A stretch of 64,000 nt of DNA from Candidatus Schekmanbacteria bacterium (GCA_016188575.1 JACPHN010000114.1:1-64000), one strand, 5' to 3'. Positions 34,413 through 44,166 are shown, numbered from the stretch's first letter. Notes: generated from the letters alone by a model not told the origin. Translations and numbers: made by a program.

Positions 34413-35450
34413 CTAGTCCTCCTCCTCCGGTTCGGGAAGATCCGGCAGCGGCACCTCCACCAAGATCGGTACGACTTGTGACGGCGCATCCAACGTGTTG
34501 TCTGGAGCTGACGACACGCCTCCAAAGTCCACCTCCATGACTTTTTTTTCGGGACTTGGTAACGTAGCCAGAGATGACCGCTCCATTGGCCCTTCGCCCT
34601 TGACTACGCGGACGATTCGGGTCGATGCAAACGCCTGCATTGCTTGCTTTCCTTCGTCACGCTCGTCGATCCGCAGCAAAGCGCGATCCAGAGCGACCAG
34701 CCGCACTTCGCTGAGCAATCCTTGCTGCAGGGCGATGACGGGGCGAGATAATGGCTCGGTGGCGAAAACAACCTTGAGCTTGTCCTTCTCCTCACCGCCA
34801 AACACGGGGTTCTCTTCCGAAACCAGCGCGGCATCGAAACGGGAAAGAAGGACGCCGTAGAGTGCTGCCTGGTCATCGGCCGTAGCGGTGATGGCGCCGA
34901 AAAACGTCGCGGGATCGATCATTGCGGCGAAAATGGTCTGGCGTAGGAAGGAGCTGAACTGGCTTCCGGCGCTTTCGACCATGGATACGTTTTTTCCCTT
35001 CAGGTCGGCGATGCTTGTGACGGCTTCATTGTCGCTTCGCGCCACCATCACGAATCTTTGCGTTTCCGCGTCGCCACTGGCAAGTCGGTACATCGGGGTT
35101 AGCTCACTCGCGGCGGGAAGATCCAGGACAAAGGGGCTGTCGACGAGCAAGAGAAGTGTTCTTGGCTGTCCAGTCTGAAGGAACTTTGCGGCGTCCGGCC
35201 AGTGGCGAAAGACGCGCACATCGAGATCGAGGCGCGGCACGTACTGGGCCACATAGGCCGCCAACGAGGACGCCGCGCGATCCAGTTCTTGCGGTGACGG
35301 GAATGGCCCCGTGGGCATGTGCACGACAAATGCGAAGCGATCTGATTCCGCCGCCTGGCCGGAAACGGCTCTCACACCGCTTGTCAGCTCAACGGCCATG
35401 GCAAGCGAGATCCCCAGTACGCAGGGAAGTAGCCACCGGGGTCGCGTCAT
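34413..35450 (-). CDS. PhnD-like periplasmic substrate-binding protein
   Basis: A 345-residue protein with a signal peptide (residues 1-32). The body reads as a type-2 periplasmic binding protein of the PhnD/SsuA/transferrin-like family: SIADLKGKNVSMVESAGSQ (about residue 150), FRQTIF-type helices and a later FDAALVSEENPVF strand-helix. The last 60 residues are acidic and Pro rich. No ABC permease or ATPase is nearby, so it is more likely a ligand sensor or scavenging receptor than part of a classic importer. Its ATG overlaps the stop of the upstream TPR gene (ATGA). Ligand unknown; phosphonate or another small anion is possible. Confidence 0.72.
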   Translation of the reverse strand: MTRPRWLLPCVLGISLAMAVELTSGVRAVSGQAAESDRFAFVVHMPTGPFPSPQELDRAASSLAAYVAQYVPRLDLDVRVFRHWPDAAKFLQTGQPRTLLLLVDSPFVLDLPAASELTPMYRLASGDAETQRFVMVARSDNEAVTSIADLKGKNVSMVESAGSQFSSFLRQTIFAAMIDPATFFGAITATADDQAALYGVLLSRFDAALVSEENPVFGGEEKDKLKVVFATEPLSRPVIALQQGLLSEVRLVALDRALLRIDERDEGKQAMQAFASTRIVRVVKGEGPMERSSLATLPSPEKKVMEVDFGGVSSAPDNTLDAPSQVVPILVEVPLPDLPEPEEED

Positions 35451-38017
35451 TGTCCTAACCTCCGGATGGCCGCTATCCAGGATTCCACGGTCCGACGCTG
35501 CATGCCGCCTTGCGAAACATATTTTTCGTAGTGCGGCACGGCATCCAGCGCGGTGCCGCCCGTCTCCTCGGTCAGGATGCCCGTGTTGAGGCTCGCCGCC
35601 GGGCTCGGTGTCGTCGACGTGGCGGCGGCGGCGAAGGCCGCGCGTGCCTCGTCCAGGCGACCGAGCCGGAACAGGGCGATCGCAAGGTTATTTTGCGCGG
35701 CAGCCAACACCCGCCCGGTCAACACTTTTGACGTCAAAGCGGCGGAGATCTCATCCCGTGCCTCCGCAAAACGCCCCGCGCTGACGGCAAGACTGCCTGA
35801 AAGAAAATCCAGCTCCGCGCGGGACCTTGCAGTTAGCGGGAGATTTCTGGCCACATCAAGCATCTCCCGGGCCTTGTCGCGATCGCCTGCGGACTGCGCG
35901 ACAGCCCGAAAGACGCTGCCTACGAGCAAGCCACCATACGCCTGCGACACATAGGCGCAGGCGCCTGTGCTCGCGTCCGCGCTATCGCCAATGTGCACGA
36001 CCGCAATCGGCGGCCCCGCAACGGCGGTTGCCGGCGCCGGTGTCGCCCCCGTGCCCGGCGGTCTGGTAGCGTGCGCCCCGAGATTACACGCAGTCCACGC
36101 CAGCCGCAGATGTTCCAGTGCCTCATCTTCCTTTTTCTGAGCCATAGCCAGATCGGCCAGCGCCATGCGCAGCGCGGTCCCGTCGAATCCGGCGCCGAGC
36201 GCCCGGTCTAGACTCGCGCGTGCCTTCGCGGCATCACCGATGAACCAATACAAGATGCCGAGCCCTGCCGCGGCCTCGCCTCTGGATATCTCTGCCCGGT
36301 CCTCCACCGGCAGTTTCTCGATTGAGGCGCGAGCACCCTTGCGATCGCCCCGGCTCAGCCGTAGTGCCGCCAATCCCAGCAGCGCCGGAGTCAAATCCTC
36401 GCGTTCGCGCAGAATGGCCTGAAGCTCCGTCTCCGCCTCCGCCCTTTTCCCGGTGGCCGCCAACAGCAACGCCTGGAAGCAGCGCAGGCGCAGCGTCATC
36501 TCCGCACTCGGCCTGACCACGTCAGCAGGCGCGTTGCCGCCGGGCATGCCGAGAGCAAGCACAGGCTCGAGCGCGTCGCGCGCCTGCGGATACTGGCCGC
36601 GCTCGGCGTATGAGAGTGCCAGGCGAATGCGAACAGGCCAGATCTCCTGCCGCTTCCCGGCGAGATCCACAAGCTCGCGGTACGTCTCGTGGGCCGCCGC
36701 GGCGTTCCCCGAGCGCCGCGCAACCTCCGCCAGCGCGAGCTGGACCGAAACGTTGTCCGGGGCGACGTCCGCCGCCCTCGTCAGCAGCGATTTCGCCGCC
36801 TCGAGGTCGCCCGAGCGCAGCCGGTACAGGGCCAGGGGCGCCAGCGCCGGGACCGTATCCGGCGCCTGGGCAAGAACGTTTTCATAAGCGATGGCGGCTG
36901 CGGACCAATCTCCGAGCGCACGGCTGGCCCGCGCTAGCGTCAGTTGCGCCTCGACCTGCACCTCCGCCGTAGCATATGAGAGGCCTTTTTCCAGCCACTC
37001 CTTGGCTTCCTTCGGCTCGTCCTTGCGCAGCGCCAGCTCGGCGAGGTGCACGTACGCCCGCGGCAGTGCGGGGTTCTTCGCGATCGCTTCGCGATAGACG
37101 GCCTCTGCCTCTTCGCGCCGCGCCAGCCGATACAGCGCGTAGCCGAGGTTGTAAAGCACCTGCGCATCCTCCGGAGCAATTGTCCGGGCACTTGTATAGG
37201 CGGTTAGCGCCTCTTGGAGGCGGTCTTGCTTCAGCAGGATTGCTCCCAAGTTTTGATACGCCACGGAAATCAGTGCCGGCACGGCCTTGCCCTTCTTGAG
37301 GGCCTCGACGTACGGCGCGAGACCGCGATTGTAAGCGTCGACGGCCTCGTTCGGCTTGCCGTCCGCCGCCAGCAGCGCACCGAGGTTGAAATACGCTTTC
37401 TCATAACTGGGATCGAGCTTTACGGTGTGGCGATAGGCCGCGATGGCGTCGCCCTTCTTGCCGACGGCGCTGAAGGCATTGCCAAGCGCAAATCGCGCGC
37501 TCGCGTCTTCCGGTAGCAGCTCCACGACGGTAGCCAAGGACGCCAGCGCCTCCTCCTTCTTGCCCGCGGCCAGCAGCGCGCGCCCCCTGAGTCGGTGCCA
37601 TTCGGGGTTCTTGGGTTCAGCAGCGGCGCCGCGATCTACCAGCTCGAGCGCCACCGCGGGCCTGCCGAGTTGAACGTATGCCGCGGCCGCATTGAACAGG
37701 AGAGCATGGTCGTCTGGAGCGAGCTTCAGCCCCGCCTCAAAGATCTCCAGGGCGCCCGCCACATCCCCGCCCTGGTACAACAGCGAACCGAGCGGCAGAT
37801 ACGCCTGGGGCGTCTCAGGGGCCAGCCGGATCGCTTCCCTGAGCTGCGCGACCGCCTTGTCGCGATCGCCCGCTCGTTGGTGCGCATCGGCCTCGTCCAG
37901 GAGCTGACGGACGATGGCGGGCGTATCCTCGGCCTGCGCTGCCGCCCACTTGGGCAGCAGCGCGACGGCGAGCGCCGAAATCGCGAGCAGGACGACGCCG
38001 GCGCCGCGAAATACCAT
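35447..38017 (-). CDS. Exported tetratricopeptide-repeat protein
   Basis: An 856-residue protein. ATG 38017 is preferred because it opens a signal peptide (MVFRGAGVVLLAISALAVAL) and avoids overlapping the upstream gene; its ribosome site is weak. The mature protein is an almost continuous array of TPR helices (for example AIRLAPETPQAYLPLGSLLY, AYFNLGALLAADGKPNEAVD), with one insert around residue 630-660 rich in Gly/Thr/Pro. TPR arrays act as scaffolds. Lying between a TonB receptor gene (22 bases upstream) and a PhnD-like gene (four-base overlap), it is probably a periplasmic organiser of that system. Confidence 0.82.
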   Translation of the reverse strand: MVFRGAGVVLLAISALAVALLPKWAAAQAEDTPAIVRQLLDEADAHQRAGDRDKAVAQLREAIRLAPETPQAYLPLGSLLYQGGDVAGALEIFEAGLKLAPDDHALLFNAAAAYVQLGRPAVALELVDRGAAAEPKNPEWHRLRGRALLAAGKKEEALASLATVVELLPEDASARFALGNAFSAVGKKGDAIAAYRHTVKLDPSYEKAYFNLGALLAADGKPNEAVDAYNRGLAPYVEALKKGKAVPALISVAYQNLGAILLKQDRLQEALTAYTSARTIAPEDAQVLYNLGYALYRLARREEAEAVYREAIAKNPALPRAYVHLAELALRKDEPKEAKEWLEKGLSYATAEVQVEAQLTLARASRALGDWSAAAIAYENVLAQAPDTVPALAPLALYRLRSGDLEAAKSLLTRAADVAPDNVSVQLALAEVARRSGNAAAAHETYRELVDLAGKRQEIWPVRIRLALSYAERGQYPQARDALEPVLALGMPGGNAPADVVRPSAEMTLRLRCFQALLLAATGKRAEAETELQAILREREDLTPALLGLAALRLSRGDRKGARASIEKLPVEDRAEISRGEAAAGLGILYWFIGDAAKARASLDRALGAGFDGTALRMALADLAMAQKKEDEALEHLRLAWTACNLGAHATRPPGTGATPAPATAVAGPPIAVVHIGDSADASTGACAYVSQAYGGLLVGSVFRAVAQSAGDRDKAREMLDVARNLPLTARSRAELDFLSGSLAVSAGRFAEARDEISAALTSKVLTGRVLAAAQNNLAIALFRLGRLDEARAAFAAAATSTTPSPAASLNTGILTEETGGTALDAVPHYEKYVSQGGMQRRTVESWIAAIRRLGQ

Positions 38018-38039
38018 ACTGCTCGACAATGTCGACTCG

Positions 38040-40193
38040 CTAGAAAGAGTACCCAAGCTCGAGGAAATACTCCCTGCCGGCAACTCTCGTGTCGACACCC
38101 GTCAGCGTTTGCGTCTCCCGCTGATTGAGCATGTTCATGCCGTATAGTGTCAGGCGCAGAGGTCGCTCCAGGGCTCCGGAGCCGACGGGGACATCGTAGC
38201 TTGCGCGCATGTTCAGGTAGATCGGATCGTCTAGCGGCCGAATCGTCGGATCTTGAAAATCCGAGTTGACCAGGTAGTAGGCGGCGGGCCCAACGACCTT
38301 GTCCCGCCACATCAGCTCGACGCTGCCCGACAACCCGGCGAACGGTCCAAAGTATGAGCCCAAAGTCACCTTGTGTTTGGGCGCGTAGACAAACTCGAGT
38401 TTCTGGCCCGTGCTGTCCGTTTCATCCCCATCCTGGCTTTGCGTTTGATACGCGTAGCTCAAGAAGCCCGTCACCGACTTCTGCATTGTCCACCGGAGCT
38501 CGGTTTCTCCTCCGTAGATGTTCGCGGTGCCCGGGTGATTCTCGTAGCGCAGCGTCGCCGGGGTTGGCAATGGGAAGATGGCGATCGCGATTACCATGAA
38601 CTCCTTCACCTGGGACCAGAAGAGGTCTACTTTCGCCGAGAGGTTGCTGGAAAGACGGTATTCGGCGCCTGCATCGACGGTTTGAATCTGCTCGGGCTCG
38701 AGATCCGGGTTGGGCTCGAAAAGCACGAGCGGGATGGCCACGTTCGGCGGGAGCTCGGCGCTGAGAAACCAGGTGTTTTGATAGAGCTCGCTGAAGTTCG
38801 GGAAGCGAAACGCCTTGCTCCACCCGGCGCGCAGAACCATGGCCGCGCTCGGATTGAATACCGCGGCGAGTCGCGGCGAAAGCTCGGAGTGGAACTGGTC
38901 CGTCGCTCCGTCATATCGGAAGCCGCCGACCAGGCGCATCTTGTCGCCAAAAAGGGATAGCTGGTCCTGGGCGTACGCCGCGAGCTTGTGATAGTGGGTG
39001 TGGACCTCTTGCCCGGAGTCCGGGCTCAAGAGCTCGTCCGTATGCTCCCCGGCGTCTACCCGCCGGCTCTCCACGCCGACCAGGATGTCATTGGCGGGCA
39101 GGCTGTGAATGCCGACCCGGAAATCGCCGATGGCGAGGTAGCCATGATCGGATTTCTCGGTTGAGTGATCGCTGTATAGGCGGGCGTGGCAGGCGATGCA
39201 GTGCGTGCCGTTGCGGCGGGCGTAGGAAACGTCCGATCCAAACGAAAAGCCGCCGCCCTTGGTCTTGAAGTCGTACTTCGCCGCGACGATGTCGACGTCC
39301 TGTCGCGTCTCGGAGGCCCTGATCACGGCCGTCGGTCCCAGCAGAGGTTCGGAGATGGTCCACTCGTCCGCGTGGTCGCTATGCCGGTAATAGGACAGTT
39401 GTAGACCTTTCCAGCCGGCCTTGAAGTACGTGTCGGTGTTGCGAACGCGCGCGTCCGTCTGGTCGGTCCAGTAGGACATGGGATACTGGCTTTGCAAATA
39501 CTTTGCCGCCACCAACACGGAGGCATCTCCAAACACCTGGCCGTAGGAAACACCCAACGATCCGGTGGAGCGATCCCCCGTGAATCCATCCATCCTGCCA
39601 CCCCGGAGGTCGGCGCCGGAAAGAGTGATGATGTTGATCACACCCCAGTAGGCGTTCTCGCCATAGAGCGCGGATCCGGGCCCACGCACGACCTCGATCT
39701 GCTTGATGTTCTGCAGGACGAAAAAGTCCAGGCCCGGCTGCACCGGGAATCCGCCCTGGTTCCAGTCGTTGTAGGGGACCCCATCAATCAACAGCAACAC
39801 GCGATTCGTGAATGGATTTTGGCCGAAACCGCGGATGTCGATCGTCTGCACCATGGGATTCCACCGCACATTCACACCGGCGACCAGGCGCATGAGCTCG
39901 GGAATGGTGCGGGCGCCCGACTCGCGAATCTGCCGCGAGGTGACGACGGTCACCGCACCCGGAGACTTGGAAATCGGAATCTCCGTCTTTGTGGTGGAGA
40001 CGATCTTGATTTCTTCGTCGCCGAACAGTGTTACCTCCCCGATCGTGTCGGGGGCTCCGCCCGCCTCCTGGCCAATCGCTCGGGTAGCCTGACCGAAAAG
40101 CACGGCCATGGCTAGGCAAAGCAATACCCCGGTCGCACATCGCCGTTGCTCATTCCCGCCGTGCAGCTCCCGTCCGCTTCCATCATGCCACAT
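38040..40193 (-). CDS. TonB-dependent outer-membrane receptor with a CxxCH motif
   Basis: A 717-residue protein. ATG 40193 is chosen because AGGAG lies nine bases upstream and a signal peptide follows (CATGVLLCLAMAVLFG). A plug domain (about residues 55-175) has TEIPISKSPGAVTVV, the conserved DGVPYNDW and VEVVRGPGSALYGENAYWG-type strand (here QIEVVRGPGSALYGENAYW). The rest is a 22-stranded beta-barrel ending in Phe (ELGYSF), as outer-membrane proteins do. At about residue 332 the barrel contains CIACH, a c-type heme attachment motif, unusual for the family and possibly used for metal or heme. It is the first gene of a five-gene operon. The ligand is unknown; no siderophore or cobalamin genes are near. 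Confidence 0.88.
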   Translation of the reverse strand: MWHDGSGRELHGGNEQRRCATGVLLCLAMAVLFGQATRAIGQEAGGAPDTIGEVTLFGDEEIKIVSTTKTEIPISKSPGAVTVVTSRQIRESGARTIPELMRLVAGVNVRWNPMVQTIDIRGFGQNPFTNRVLLLIDGVPYNDWNQGGFPVQPGLDFFVLQNIKQIEVVRGPGSALYGENAYWGVINIITLSGADLRGGRMDGFTGDRSTGSLGVSYGQVFGDASVLVAAKYLQSQYPMSYWTDQTDARVRNTDTYFKAGWKGLQLSYYRHSDHADEWTISEPLLGPTAVIRASETRQDVDIVAAKYDFKTKGGGFSFGSDVSYARRNGTHCIACHARLYSDHSTEKSDHGYLAIGDFRVGIHSLPANDILVGVESRRVDAGEHTDELLSPDSGQEVHTHYHKLAAYAQDQLSLFGDKMRLVGGFRYDGATDQFHSELSPRLAAVFNPSAAMVLRAGWSKAFRFPNFSELYQNTWFLSAELPPNVAIPLVLFEPNPDLEPEQIQTVDAGAEYRLSSNLSAKVDLFWSQVKEFMVIAIAIFPLPTPATLRYENHPGTANIYGGETELRWTMQKSVTGFLSYAYQTQSQDGDETDSTGQKLEFVYAPKHKVTLGSYFGPFAGLSGSVELMWRDKVVGPAAYYLVNSDFQDPTIRPLDDPIYLNMRASYDVPVGSGALERPLRLTLYGMNMLNQRETQTLTGVDTRVAGREYFLELGYSF

Positions 40194-40269
40194 GCCTACC
40201 ATCTCCTGACGTTGAGTGTCGCTGGCCGCGCGCCACCTCCCTTGGCGATCAGCGCGGATGCAACGAGCA

Positions 40270-40298
40270 TCTTTAGTTCGCGAAACGCAAAAGGGCAA
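40270..40298 (-). promoter_or_regulatory. Possible promoter of the TonB-receptor operon
   Basis: On the minus strand TTGCCC (40293-40298) and TAAAGA (40270-40275) are 17 bases apart, about 75 bases before the receptor start. Spacing is right but both boxes match the consensus only partly. The eight-base palindrome TTCGCGAA lies between them. Confidence 0.35.
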
Positions 40299-40355
40299 CT
40301 ACCATGGCTGACGCATGGAACGCGTCCAGCCTCCCGGCGCGGTCAAGGCGCCGCC

Positions 40356-41258
40356 TTAGTAATGGCTTCCGGAGTAGCTGTCCATCATGGCTTTCTGCAT
40401 CAACCGTCGCCATTCGTGATCGATTTTGCGCTGAATTTCGGCGATGTCTTCTGCCGCGAGATGGTTGAAGCGCCCCTGCGCCTTCAGATACTCGGCAACC
40501 GGGATGTCACGTGGCTTGACGTTGATTTGGTATTTCTCGCCATTCTCGACCTCATATATCGGGAAGACCTTGGAGTCCGTAGCGAGCCGGGCAATGCGGA
40601 TGGAGGCTTCGGAGTCGATACGCCACCCCGGGGGACACGGGGAGAGCACGTGCACGAATGTGGTCCCACGCGTCTCCGCGGCTCTGCGGACTTTCCGCAT
40701 CAAGTCCTCCGGATACGCGACGGACGCCGTCGCCACGTAAGGCGTCTTGTGCGCCGCCATGATTTCGACGATGTTCTTTTTCGGACCGCGCTTGGGATGT
40801 CCTGAGGGGGTCGTGGTCGTCCAGGCGCGATCGGGTGTCGCGCTGGATCGCTGCACGCCAGTGTTCATGTAGGCTTCGTTGTCGTAGCAGATGTAGATGA
40901 TATCATCGTTCCGTTCCGCGGCTCCGGACAGGCTCTGCAGGCCGATGTCGAAGGTGCCGCCGTCTCCTGCCCACGCCAGGACTTTTGTATGGCTTCGTCC
41001 CTGGATGTCGAGCGCGGCGCGGACGCCGCTTGCCGCCGCGCCAGCGGTTTCGAAGGCGGTGTGCATGATCGGGACCTTCAGCGCCGAGTAGGGAAAAGGC
41101 CCCGAGATGATCGTCCAGCAGCATGCCGGGATGACGCAGATCGTGTCTTCCCCAAGCGCCTTGAGTGCGAGCCTCATGGCGATCGGGCCGCCGCACCCCT
41201 GACAGGCGAGGTGCCCGGAGGTCATCAGCTCTTCTTCTTCGCGAAACCGCGTCATCAT
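40356..41258 (-). CDS. porB: 2-oxoacid:ferredoxin oxidoreductase, beta (TPP-binding) subunit
   Basis: A 300-residue protein of the pyruvate:ferredoxin oxidoreductase beta type. It has the cluster Cys pair in ACQGCGG (about residues 19-22), further Cys in IPACCW and SPCPPGW, and a TPP-binding GDGGTFDIG (about 98) followed by DNEAYMNTG. It catalyses oxidative decarboxylation of a 2-oxoacid to an acyl-CoA, or the reverse, with the alpha and gamma subunits in the cytoplasm. ATG 41258 overlaps the alpha-subunit stop (ATGA). Pyruvate is the likely substrate, but other 2-oxoacids cannot be excluded. It is the last gene of the operon. Confidence 0.88.
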   Translation of the reverse strand: MMTRFREEEELMTSGHLACQGCGGPIAMRLALKALGEDTICVIPACCWTIISGPFPYSALKVPIMHTAFETAGAAASGVRAALDIQGRSHTKVLAWAGDGGTFDIGLQSLSGAAERNDDIIYICYDNEAYMNTGVQRSSATPDRAWTTTTPSGHPKRGPKKNIVEIMAAHKTPYVATASVAYPEDLMRKVRRAAETRGTTFVHVLSPCPPGWRIDSEASIRIARLATDSKVFPIYEVENGEKYQINVKPRDIPVAEYLKAQGRFNHLAAEDIAEIQRKIDHEWRRLMQKAMMDSYSGSHY

Positions 41259-42397
41259 AACTTCATCTCCAGCTCCGGAGGATCCTCTTTCTCAAGTGCT
41301 TCGCGCGCGATGGCCTCGAGGAACGCCGGGGTGATGTCGCGCCCACCCAGCCCCGCCACATAGCCAAATATCTTCGGTCTTTCATCGACGTTGGACATGG
41401 CGGCGCGGATCTCGTCCGCGAAGATCCCACCCTTGCCGAAGCTGATATTGCGATCCACGATGATCGCCTTTTTCTTACCAGCCAGCGCGGCCCTGACCTC
41501 CGCCGTCGGGAACGGCCGAAACAGCCGGACCTTGAGCAGGCCGATGGGTACGCCTTCCGCGCGCAACTTCCGCACCGCCAGGCGCGCTGGCCCCGTCATG
41601 CTCGCAGCGGTCACCAAGACGACCTCGGCATCGTCGGTCGCAACGGTCTCGAGATTCCCATAGCGGCGGCCGAAGTGCCGATGAAGCTCTTCACCGGCGG
41701 TGCGAAAAACGCCGATGGCCTCATCCATGGATTGCTGAATCCTGTAGCGCATTTCCATGTAATGCTCCGGCTGCACCAGCGCGCTGAACGAGCATGGGTT
41801 CAGCGGATCGAGGAGCCGCGTCGGCGAGAACACGGGGAGAAACGCATCGACGCGATCCTGGTCAGGGATGTCGACGGGCTCGTAGGTGTGGCTGAGGATG
41901 AAGGCGTCATAACAAACCATGACGGGCAACGCGATCTGCTCCGCGACCCGATACGCTTGCAGAACCGTATCGAGCACTTCCTGATTGTCCTCGACGTACA
42001 GTTGGCACCAGCCGGTGTCGCGTTGGGCGAGGGAGTCGGTCTGCTCGGTCCAGATGTTCCAGCCTGCGGCGAGTGCCCGATTGACATTGACCATGACGAG
42101 TGGCAGCCGCGCTCCGGAAGCCCAGTGCAGCAGCTCGTGCATGAGCGCCAACCCTTGAGAGCTCGTGGCGGTGAAGGTGCGCACGCCGGTGCTCGACGCG
42201 GCGATGATCGACGCCATTGCGGAGTGCTCGCTTTCGACTTTGAGGAACTTGGCGGCGAGCTGGCCGCTCGCGCACATCTCGCTCAGCTCCTCGACGATCT
42301 GCGTTTGCGGCGTGATTGGATAGGCGGCGATAACCTGTGCTCGCGCCAACCGCACCGCATGGCTGGCCGCGTGGTTGCCCATGATGACCTTTCTCAT
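41255..42397 (-). CDS. porA: 2-oxoacid:ferredoxin oxidoreductase, alpha subunit
   Basis: A 380-residue protein beginning MRKVIMGNHAASHAVRLARA. ATG 42397 overlaps the stop of the upstream gene (ATGA), so the longer open frame is rejected. Family landmarks are AAYPITPQTQIVEEL (about residue 26), ESEHSAM (about 58), the TSSQGLALMHELL helix and the C-terminal domain II with LKVRLFRPFP and VDRNISFGKGG. It provides the pyrimidine-binding half of the TPP site. Coupled to the beta-subunit gene. Confidence 0.9.
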   Translation of the reverse strand: MRKVIMGNHAASHAVRLARAQVIAAYPITPQTQIVEELSEMCASGQLAAKFLKVESEHSAMASIIAASSTGVRTFTATSSQGLALMHELLHWASGARLPLVMVNVNRALAAGWNIWTEQTDSLAQRDTGWCQLYVEDNQEVLDTVLQAYRVAEQIALPVMVCYDAFILSHTYEPVDIPDQDRVDAFLPVFSPTRLLDPLNPCSFSALVQPEHYMEMRYRIQQSMDEAIGVFRTAGEELHRHFGRRYGNLETVATDDAEVVLVTAASMTGPARLAVRKLRAEGVPIGLLKVRLFRPFPTAEVRAALAGKKKAIIVDRNISFGKGGIFADEIRAAMSNVDERPKIFGYVAGLGGRDITPAFLEAIAREALEKEDPPELEMKL

Positions 42398-44166
42398 GCC
42401 TCTTCCCCCGCCAGGGACATGCTCGCCCGCGGGCATTCCGCCACGCAAATGCCGCAACCCTTGCAGTAATCGTAGTCGATTTCGTACCCCTTGCCCTCTC
42501 CGAGCGGCCGCACCGCGACGTCCGGGCAGAACACGTAACAATTGTCGCATTCGGTGCACACCCCGCAGTGGAAGCAACGCGCGGCCTCCACCAGCGCTTC
42601 GCGGTCCGTGAGCCCGGCGTTCACCTCCGCAAACCCGCTGAGGCGGGACTCGACAGTCAGGCGCTTGAGGCGGTGGCGGGGCTGCGACTCGAAGTATGCC
42701 GTGTTGAGCTCATCAAACGTGACGACATGCTCGCTGTCGCCGTATCGTTCATGAGCGAGGCTCCGCTCCAGGTACTGACTCATGGAGATGCCCCCGCCCA
42801 GTCCGACGCGCATCACCTTGGCGGCCTCCGCCTTTTCCGCGCCCGCGAGGTAGAGATCCACGGCGACGGCGGCGCGCTTTCCGGCCGCGATCGCGTCAAC
42901 CACGGTGCGCGGACCAGGCGTGACGTCGCCCCCGGAAAACACGGCCTCCACGCTTGCCCGCCCGAGGTCGTCGACGCGCACCGAGCCGTCGCCCGTGACC
43001 TCGACGCCCGGCGGGAGCGCGCCCGGATCGGCGAGCTCGCCGATCGCAGCCACCACGGTGTCCACCGGGACTTCCAGCTCGCTGCCGGGAATCGGATGGG
43101 GTTGTCGCCGTCCAGAGTCGTCCGGTTCGCCGAGTTTCATGCGGATGAGCCGAATGGCGGTCACTGCCCCGGTGGCGTTCGTGGAAATCGCGACCGGCGC
43201 GCACAGCTCGTGGAGCTCTACACCTTCGCGGATCGCCTCGTCGATCTCGTCCTTGAACGCCGGCATCTCCGCCCTACTGCGCCGGTAGTACAACCCGACC
43301 CGCGTCCCCAGGCGCAACAGCACGCGAGCGGCATCGCAGGCGGTGTTGCCGCCGCCGATCACGGCGACGCGAGTGCCGAGCCGGGGGCGCGTACCCGCAG
43401 CCACCAGGCGCAGCAGATGGAGCCCGGACATCACGCCCTTCGCGTCTTCGCCGGGCAGGCCGAGCCGGCGACTCTCGTGGGCGCCAATCGCGACAAAAAC
43501 GGCGTCGTACCCGACCAGCTCCGCATACGACAAGTCGCCGCCGCTGCCGAGGCGTACGCCGCACCGAAACGTCACGCCCATGCTCGCGATATCCGCAATC
43601 TCGTCATCGAGAACTGCGCGCGGCAGGCGGTGGGCAGGAATTCCGTAGCGCAGCACGCCGCCGGGTTCGGCCATCGCCTCAAACACCGTGACGCCGTGGC
43701 CCAGCCGTGCCAGGTAGAAAGCCGCCGTCAGCCCCGCCGGCCCTGACCCGATCACGGCTACCTGCTTTCCCGACGCCGGACGCGCCGTTTTCGCGAGCAG
43801 GTTGCGGTCGGCATGCTCGCCGGCAAACCGCTCCAGGGCGTTGATCGACACGGGCATGTCGAAGTGGGCGCGGTTGCAGCCCGCTTCGCAGGGATGAAAA
43901 CACACCCGACCGCAGGTGCGTGTCAGAGGGTTTTCTTCCTTGAGCTTCAGCCAGGCCTCGGCAAAGCGATTCTCGCCGATCAGGCGAATGAACCCCTCGA
44001 TATCGTTGCCTGCCGGGCAGGCGTTGCTGCATGCGGGGACCTTATTCTCATGGCGCGGCCGCAAGTATCGCCAGGACCCGGTGTGGTTCCACTCCATGGT
44101 CCCCAAGCTGACGACGACATTGGGAAGGTCGTCGACGTTCTGAAAGGTAATGCGCTGCTGTTTCAT
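42394..44166 (-). CDS. GltD-like FAD/NAD(P)-dependent oxidoreductase fused to a ferredoxin (delta) domain
   Basis: A 590-residue protein from ATG 44166, which overlaps the gamma-subunit stop. The N-terminal region carries Cys-rich iron-sulfur motifs (CSNACPAGNDIEGF and CGRVCFHPCEAGCNR). Then come an FAD site GSGPAGLTAAFYLA (about residue 140), an NAD(P) site GGGNTACDAARVLLRLG (about 272), and GGDVTPGPRTVVDAI near 415. The last 70 residues hold two cluster motifs of the bacterial ferredoxin type (CTECDNCYVFCP and CKGCGICVAECP). It is therefore a glutamate-synthase-beta-like flavoprotein joined to the delta subunit. It probably links the 2-oxoacid oxidoreductase to the NAD(P)H pool, in either direction. 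Confidence 0.88.
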   Translation of the reverse strand: MKQQRITFQNVDDLPNVVVSLGTMEWNHTGSWRYLRPRHENKVPACSNACPAGNDIEGFIRLIGENRFAEAWLKLKEENPLTRTCGRVCFHPCEAGCNRAHFDMPVSINALERFAGEHADRNLLAKTARPASGKQVAVIGSGPAGLTAAFYLARLGHGVTVFEAMAEPGGVLRYGIPAHRLPRAVLDDEIADIASMGVTFRCGVRLGSGGDLSYAELVGYDAVFVAIGAHESRRLGLPGEDAKGVMSGLHLLRLVAAGTRPRLGTRVAVIGGGNTACDAARVLLRLGTRVGLYYRRSRAEMPAFKDEIDEAIREGVELHELCAPVAISTNATGAVTAIRLIRMKLGEPDDSGRRQPHPIPGSELEVPVDTVVAAIGELADPGALPPGVEVTGDGSVRVDDLGRASVEAVFSGGDVTPGPRTVVDAIAAGKRAAVAVDLYLAGAEKAEAAKVMRVGLGGGISMSQYLERSLAHERYGDSEHVVTFDELNTAYFESQPRHRLKRLTVESRLSGFAEVNAGLTDREALVEAARCFHCGVCTECDNCYVFCPDVAVRPLGEGKGYEIDYDYCKGCGICVAECPRASMSLAGEEA

